A DNA stretch of 57,543 bases from Thauera phenolivorans. Lineage in GTDB: Bacteria > Pseudomonadota > Gammaproteobacteria > Burkholderiales > Rhodocyclaceae. Below the pieces are notes generated by a model. That model ran no database searches. It was not told the origin of the DNA and saw nothing but the letters and a program-made list of their open reading frames with translations. The DNA lies in NCBI RefSeq assembly GCF_001696715.1, contig NZ_MBFM01000001.1, forward strand, positions 533,809 through 591,351, in the 5' to 3' direction. Both the position numbers and the translations under genes were made by a program. This document shows positions 54,407 through 57,543 of the stretch, one piece after another; position 1 is the stretch's first letter; each line of letters opens with the position of its first letter.

Positions 54407-54658
54407 ATGAACGCCGCGCCCCATCCGCATGAACGCATCCGCCTCACCGGCACCCCGGTCGGGCGCATGGTGCACATCGCCGAATTCGGCGACGAGATCG
54501 ACCCGCTGCAGCGCGAGCAGCTGCACGCCTACGGCCTGTCGGCGCCGCACCCGGTGAAGGTCCTGCAGCAGCAGCCGATGACGGTGATCCTGTGCGACCA
54601 CGTGGAGCTCGCGCTCGAACACGAGGTCGCCCGCCACATCTGGGTCGTAGCCGGCTGA
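54407..54658 (+). CDS. feoA: Ferrous iron transport protein A
   Basis: An 83-residue SH3-like protein of the FeoA family, which binds FeoB and supports ferrous uptake. The pattern RIRLTGTPVGRMVHIAEFGDEIDPLQREQLHAYGLSAPHPVKVLQQQPMTVILCDHVELALEHEVARHIWV matches the FeoA beta-barrel in length and glycine placement. It starts eight bases after the feoB stop. Convergent with the response regulator gene seven bases away. Confidence 0.86.
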   Translation: MNAAPHPHERIRLTGTPVGRMVHIAEFGDEIDPLQREQLHAYGLSAPHPVKVLQQQPMTVILCDHVELALEHEVARHIWVVAG

Positions 54659-54665
54659 GGCGGGA

Positions 54666-55382
54666 TCAGCCCCAGCTCACCGTGGTCGCGAGCAGGTAGC
54701 CGGCGCCGTACACCGTCTTGATGAACTTGCCGTTGCACTCGCCGTGCTCGAAGCGCCGGCGCAGGCGGGAGACGCGCAGATCGATGCTGCGGTCGAGCGC
54801 GCTGACGTCCATGCCGTTGAGCAGTTGCTCGCGCGAAAGGATCTGGTTGGGCCGCTCGAGCAGCGCGGTGAGCAGCCGCGCCTCGGCCACGCCGAGCGTG
54901 TCCTCGCTGCCGTCGGGGGCGATCAGGCGGTGGGTGGCGAGCTCGAAGCGCCAGCCCGCGAAGCTCGCCACCCGCGGCGCCCCGCTGTCCGGGCCCGGCG
55001 GCGGCGGCTGGTAGCGGCGCAGGATGCTGCGCATGCGCGCGATCAATTCGCGCGGCTCGAAGGGCTTGAGCAGGTAGTCGTCGGCGCCGAGCTCCAGCCC
55101 CAGGACGCGGTCGTGGGTGTCGGTGCGCCCGCTGACGATGAGCAGGCCGAAGCGGTGGCGTGCGCGCACCTGCTGCAGCAGCTCGATACCATCCATGTCG
55201 GGCAGGCCGAGGTCGAGGATCGCGAGGTCGGGCGGCTGCAGCCGCAGCTGGCGCAGGAATTCGCCGCCGCTCGAGAAAACCGCCTGCCGGTAGCCGAAGC
55301 GTTCCAGGGTCGCCGCGATCAGCCGCGCCATGCCCGGATCGTCCTCGACCACATGAATCAGTTCAGCGGGCCTGTCCCCCAT
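54666..55382 (-). CDS. OmpR/PhoB-family response regulator
   Basis: A 238-residue regulator: receiver domain 1-115 with phosphoacceptor Asp57 (AILDLGLPDMDG) and Lys106 (LLKPFEP), a linker with a PPPPG run, and a C-terminal winged-helix DNA-binding domain (LSREQLLNGMDVSALDRSIDLRVSRLRRRF...FIKTVYGAGYLL). Its start lies inside the end of the hybrid kinase gene (20-base overlap), so it is translated from the same mRNA and is the likely partner. Confidence 0.92.
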   Translation of the reverse strand: MGDRPAELIHVVEDDPGMARLIAATLERFGYRQAVFSSGGEFLRQLRLQPPDLAILDLGLPDMDGIELLQQVRARHRFGLLIVSGRTDTHDRVLGLELGADDYLLKPFEPRELIARMRSILRRYQPPPPGPDSGAPRVASFAGWRFELATHRLIAPDGSEDTLGVAEARLLTALLERPNQILSREQLLNGMDVSALDRSIDLRVSRLRRRFEHGECNGKFIKTVYGAGYLLATTVSWG

Positions 55383-57012
55383 CCATCCCCCTCGTTCGCC
55401 ATTCGCCCAGCGCCGCCGTCAGCACCTCGACCAGGCGGTCGTGGCCGAAGGGCTTGTCGAGCACCGGCACCGACGCATCCTCCCGGCCGCCAGCCGCCTC
55501 CTCGGCATAGCCGGTCATCAGCACCAGCGGCAGCTCGGGCCGGAAGCGGCGGACGAAGCGTGCCAGCGCGCGCCCGTCCATGCCGCCGGGCATGACGATG
55601 TCGGACAGCACCAGTGCGATCTGGGGGATATTCTCGACCATGTCGGCCGCCTCGTGGCCACTTTCCGCCTCGAGCACCGCACAACCCAGCGCTGCGAGCT
55701 GCTTTCGCACCACGTCGCGGACCTTGTCGTCGTCCTCCACCAGCAGCACCAGCCGCCCGGCCAGCGCCTGGCCGGCAGCGCCTGCGCCGACCGGCTCGCC
55801 CGCCCCCTCGTCCGCCCGCGCCGGCGCGCTCAGGCGGGGCAGCAGCATCGCCACCGTGGTGCCCACGGCCTGCCGGCTCCGGATGCGAACCCCGCCGCCG
55901 CTCTGCTTGAGGAAGCCGTACACCATGGCGAGGCCGAGGCCGCTGCCGCGGCCGAACTTCTTGGTGGTGAAGAAAGGTTCGAACACCCTCGCCAGGGTGG
56001 CGGAATCCATGCCGGCACCGTTGTCGCACACCGCGATCTGCACATAGTCGCCGGCGGCGAGGTCGAGCTCGGCCGCACTCGCCGCGCCGAGGTGCTCGAG
56101 CGAGCACTCGATGCGCAGCTCGCCGCCATTGGGCATCGCATCACGCGCGTTGAACACCAGGTTCAGCAGCGCATTCTCGAGCTGGTGCGGGTCGGTCAGG
56201 GCAAGCAGGTCGGGCGCACGCGAGGCGGTGGCGATCGCGATCGCCGCCGGGATCGAGCGCCGGATCATGCGCGCCATGCCGAGCACGAGCTCGTTGACCT
56301 CCACCGGGCGGGGCGCGATCGGCTGCTGGCGCGCGAAGGCGAGCAGGCGCCGGATCAGTTCGGTGCCGCCGGTGGCGGCGTCGAGCGCGGGACGGACGAA
56401 CTCGTCGACCGCCGGATGGGCGCCGAGCGTTTCCTGCAGGCCCTCGAGGTTGCCGATTACCACCGCGAGCATGTTGTTGAAGTCGTGCGCGAGGCCGCCG
56501 GCGAGCTGGCCGATCGCCTCCATCTTCTGCGCCTGGGCGAGCGCTCGGTAGGCGCGCCGCTGCTCGGTGATGTCGACCGCATGGACGAAGCAGCCCTGCA
56601 CCCGGCCGTCGGCATCGAGGTCGGGAACCAGGGTGCTGCGCGCATGTACGACGGCGCCGTCGGGCGTCTCCACCGCGTACTCGTAGCTGACCTCCTCCCC
56701 CGCCAGGGCACGCCGCACGTGCGGCTCCACCTCGGCGAACAGCTTCTCGCCGATCACCTCGCGGATCGCACGGCCCGCCATCGCGGCGCTCGTGGTGTCG
56801 AACCATTCCGCATAGCGTCGGTTGCCGTAGCGGAACACCCAGTCGCCGTCGAAATAAGCGATGCGCGCCGGCAGGGCGTCGGTGATCTGGCGCAGCCGCG
56901 CCTCGCTGTGGCGCAGCGCGGCGGTCATCTCGACGTACTCCGCGCAGTCGCCCGCCGCCGCCCGCTCGCGGCCTTCGCTGTCCATGCCGGACGAATCCAG
57001 CGTTCCCGCCAT
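55363..57012 (-). CDS. Soluble PAS hybrid histidine kinase
   Basis: A 549-residue cytoplasmic kinase without membrane segments. PAS domain at about 40-150, then the dimerisation/phosphoacceptor segment QLAGGLAHDFNNML with His176, the ATPase domain (NLVFNARDAM, VCDNGAGMD, FEPFFTTKKFGRGSGLGLAMVYG), and a C-terminal receiver at about 420-540 with Asp471 (LSDIVMPGGMDG). HDFNN is characteristic of the HisKA group often found in hybrid kinases. The ATG at 57012 has GGAGGGAG upstream; longer in-frame extensions are rejected. Divergent from the acyl-CoA synthetase gene. Confidence 0.9.
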   Translation of the reverse strand: MAGTLDSSGMDSEGRERAAAGDCAEYVEMTAALRHSEARLRQITDALPARIAYFDGDWVFRYGNRRYAEWFDTTSAAMAGRAIREVIGEKLFAEVEPHVRRALAGEEVSYEYAVETPDGAVVHARSTLVPDLDADGRVQGCFVHAVDITEQRRAYRALAQAQKMEAIGQLAGGLAHDFNNMLAVVIGNLEGLQETLGAHPAVDEFVRPALDAATGGTELIRRLLAFARQQPIAPRPVEVNELVLGMARMIRRSIPAAIAIATASRAPDLLALTDPHQLENALLNLVFNARDAMPNGGELRIECSLEHLGAASAAELDLAAGDYVQIAVCDNGAGMDSATLARVFEPFFTTKKFGRGSGLGLAMVYGFLKQSGGGVRIRSRQAVGTTVAMLLPRLSAPARADEGAGEPVGAGAAGQALAGRLVLLVEDDDKVRDVVRKQLAALGCAVLEAESGHEAADMVENIPQIALVLSDIVMPGGMDGRALARFVRRFRPELPLVLMTGYAEEAAGGREDASVPVLDKPFGHDRLVEVLTAALGEWRTRGMDGGQAR

Positions 57013-57146
57013 CGGCTTCCGCTCCCTCCTGCGCCCGGCAACGGCCGGGTTCGCGGCGAACAATTCTAGAGGTCCGTGCCGGCGACGTGAGCGCCCGACA
57101 AGATTCAGTACATTCCGACGAAATTCCAGACAAGCTTTTTTGCGAA

Positions 57147-57165
57147 CCTTGCCGGGTTGGCAAGG
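57147..57165. promoter_or_regulatory. Palindrome in the kinase / acyl-CoA synthetase spacer
   Basis: CCTTGCC and GGCAAGG separated by five bases (GGGTT), preceded by a T-rich stretch. It sits in the 223-base divergent region between the kinase gene and the acyl-CoA synthetase gene and could be an operator for either. No clear promoter elements were found on either strand. Confidence 0.5.
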
Positions 57166-57235
57166 CGGGCGGGCACGAAGGCGTGCGCCGGCCGCGCCCC
57201 GTCGATCACAGAGATTTCCACCAGGAGTTGCACGG

Positions 57236-57543
57236 ATGACGACCACAATCTACGAACAAGGCCTCGGCAAGAACGCCGCCAACTACGTGCCGCTGTCGCC
57301 GCTGAGCTTCATCGAGCGCACCGCGATGGTGTACCCGACGCGCACCAGCGTGATCCACGGCGTGCGCCGCTTCACCTGGAGCGAGACCTACGACCGCTGC
57401 CGCCGTCTCGCGAGCGCGCTCGTCGCGCAAGGCATCGAGCGCGGCGACACCGTGGCGGTGATGCTGCCCAACGTTCCGGCGATGGTCGAGGCCCACTTCG
57501 GCGTGCCGATGACCGGCGCGGTGCTGAACACGCTCAACACCCG
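57236..57543 (+). CDS. Acyl-CoA synthetase, AMP-binding family (5' part only)
   Basis: The first 102 residues of an ANL-superfamily ligase: MTTTIYEQGLGKNAANYVPLSPLSFIERTAMVYPTRTSVIHGVRRFTWSETYDRCRRLASALVAQGIERGDTVAVMLPNVPAMVEAHFGVPMTGAVLNTLNT. The family marker VAVMLPN is visible; the catalytic core lies beyond the window. The sequence looks like medium- or long-chain acyl-CoA synthetases. AGGAG lies nine bases before the ATG at 57236. The gene runs off the window end. Confidence 0.9.
   Translation, partial: MTTTIYEQGLGKNAANYVPLSPLSFIERTAMVYPTRTSVIHGVRRFTWSETYDRCRRLASALVAQGIERGDTVAVMLPNVPAMVEAHFGVPMTGAVLNTLNT

Noticed and set aside
57061-57146. TTGTCT and TACTGA as a kinase promoter
   Set aside because: The 17-base spacing is right but both hexamers match the consensus poorly, so it was not listed.

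Overview
This is a high-GC, gene-dense chromosomal segment from a betaproteobacterium. The gene content and order (mraZ to murG cluster; divergent rsmI and yraN-diaA-dolP; accB-accC-prmA-DUF3426; zapB-zapA-ssrS) and the high GC fit Rhodocyclales such as Thauera or Azoarcus. The genus is an inference from gene order and protein character, not a search result. There are no insertion sequences, phage genes, CRISPR arrays or tRNAs. Only the two end genes (murG, and an acyl-CoA synthetase) are cut by the window edge.

1-11.1 kb, minus strand: the division and cell-wall cluster mraZ-rsmH-ftsL-ftsI-murE-murF-mraY-murD-ftsW-murG. Nearly every junction is a 4-base stop/start overlap. It is preceded by a sigma70-type promoter with MraZ-type GTGG boxes every 10 bp. 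11.35-11.73 kb holds RNase P RNA (rnpB), closed by a perfect 10-bp P1 helix. Then come pyrC and rsmI (minus).

13.8-31.4 kb, housekeeping: yraN-diaA-dolP; mpl; an unrecognised gene coupled to a TlpA-like thioredoxin; the accB-accC-prmA-DUF3426-dgkA operon; a glycine-zipper lipoprotein with a PfkB-family kinase; a HIT protein; an olsB-olsA pair for ornithine lipids, whose 3' end overlaps apaH head-on; RhtB and TauE transporters; 6S RNA downstream of zapB-zapA; and ilvD.

31.5-38.7 kb, plus strand: yceH, lgt, malonyl-CoA decarboxylase, then a tight three-gene cassette. The cassette encodes a membrane HAMP-PAS-GGDEF-EAL protein with a degenerate GGDEF and an intact EAL, an outer-membrane beta-barrel, and a small periplasmic phosphate-binding-like protein. 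Of everything here it looks most like an under-described signalling system.

38.7-54.7 kb, iron island: a Fur-box promoter drives hemP-bfd-tonB-exbB-exbD. Opposite lie a cysteine-poor Fur-family regulator and a di-haem cytochrome c peroxidase with an FNR-type box placed near -41.5. Then come macA-macB-outer membrane factor, a TonB-dependent siderophore receptor with a long structured leader, an FMN alpha-hydroxy-acid oxidase overlapping piuC, and feoB-feoA behind another Fur-like box. Three promoters carry related Fur-like sites, so these genes probably form one iron-starvation regulon covering import, possible siderophore export or recycling, intracellular iron release and ferrous uptake.

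54.7-57.5 kb: an OmpR-type response regulator overlapping a soluble hybrid histidine kinase (minus), divergent from an acyl-CoA synthetase.
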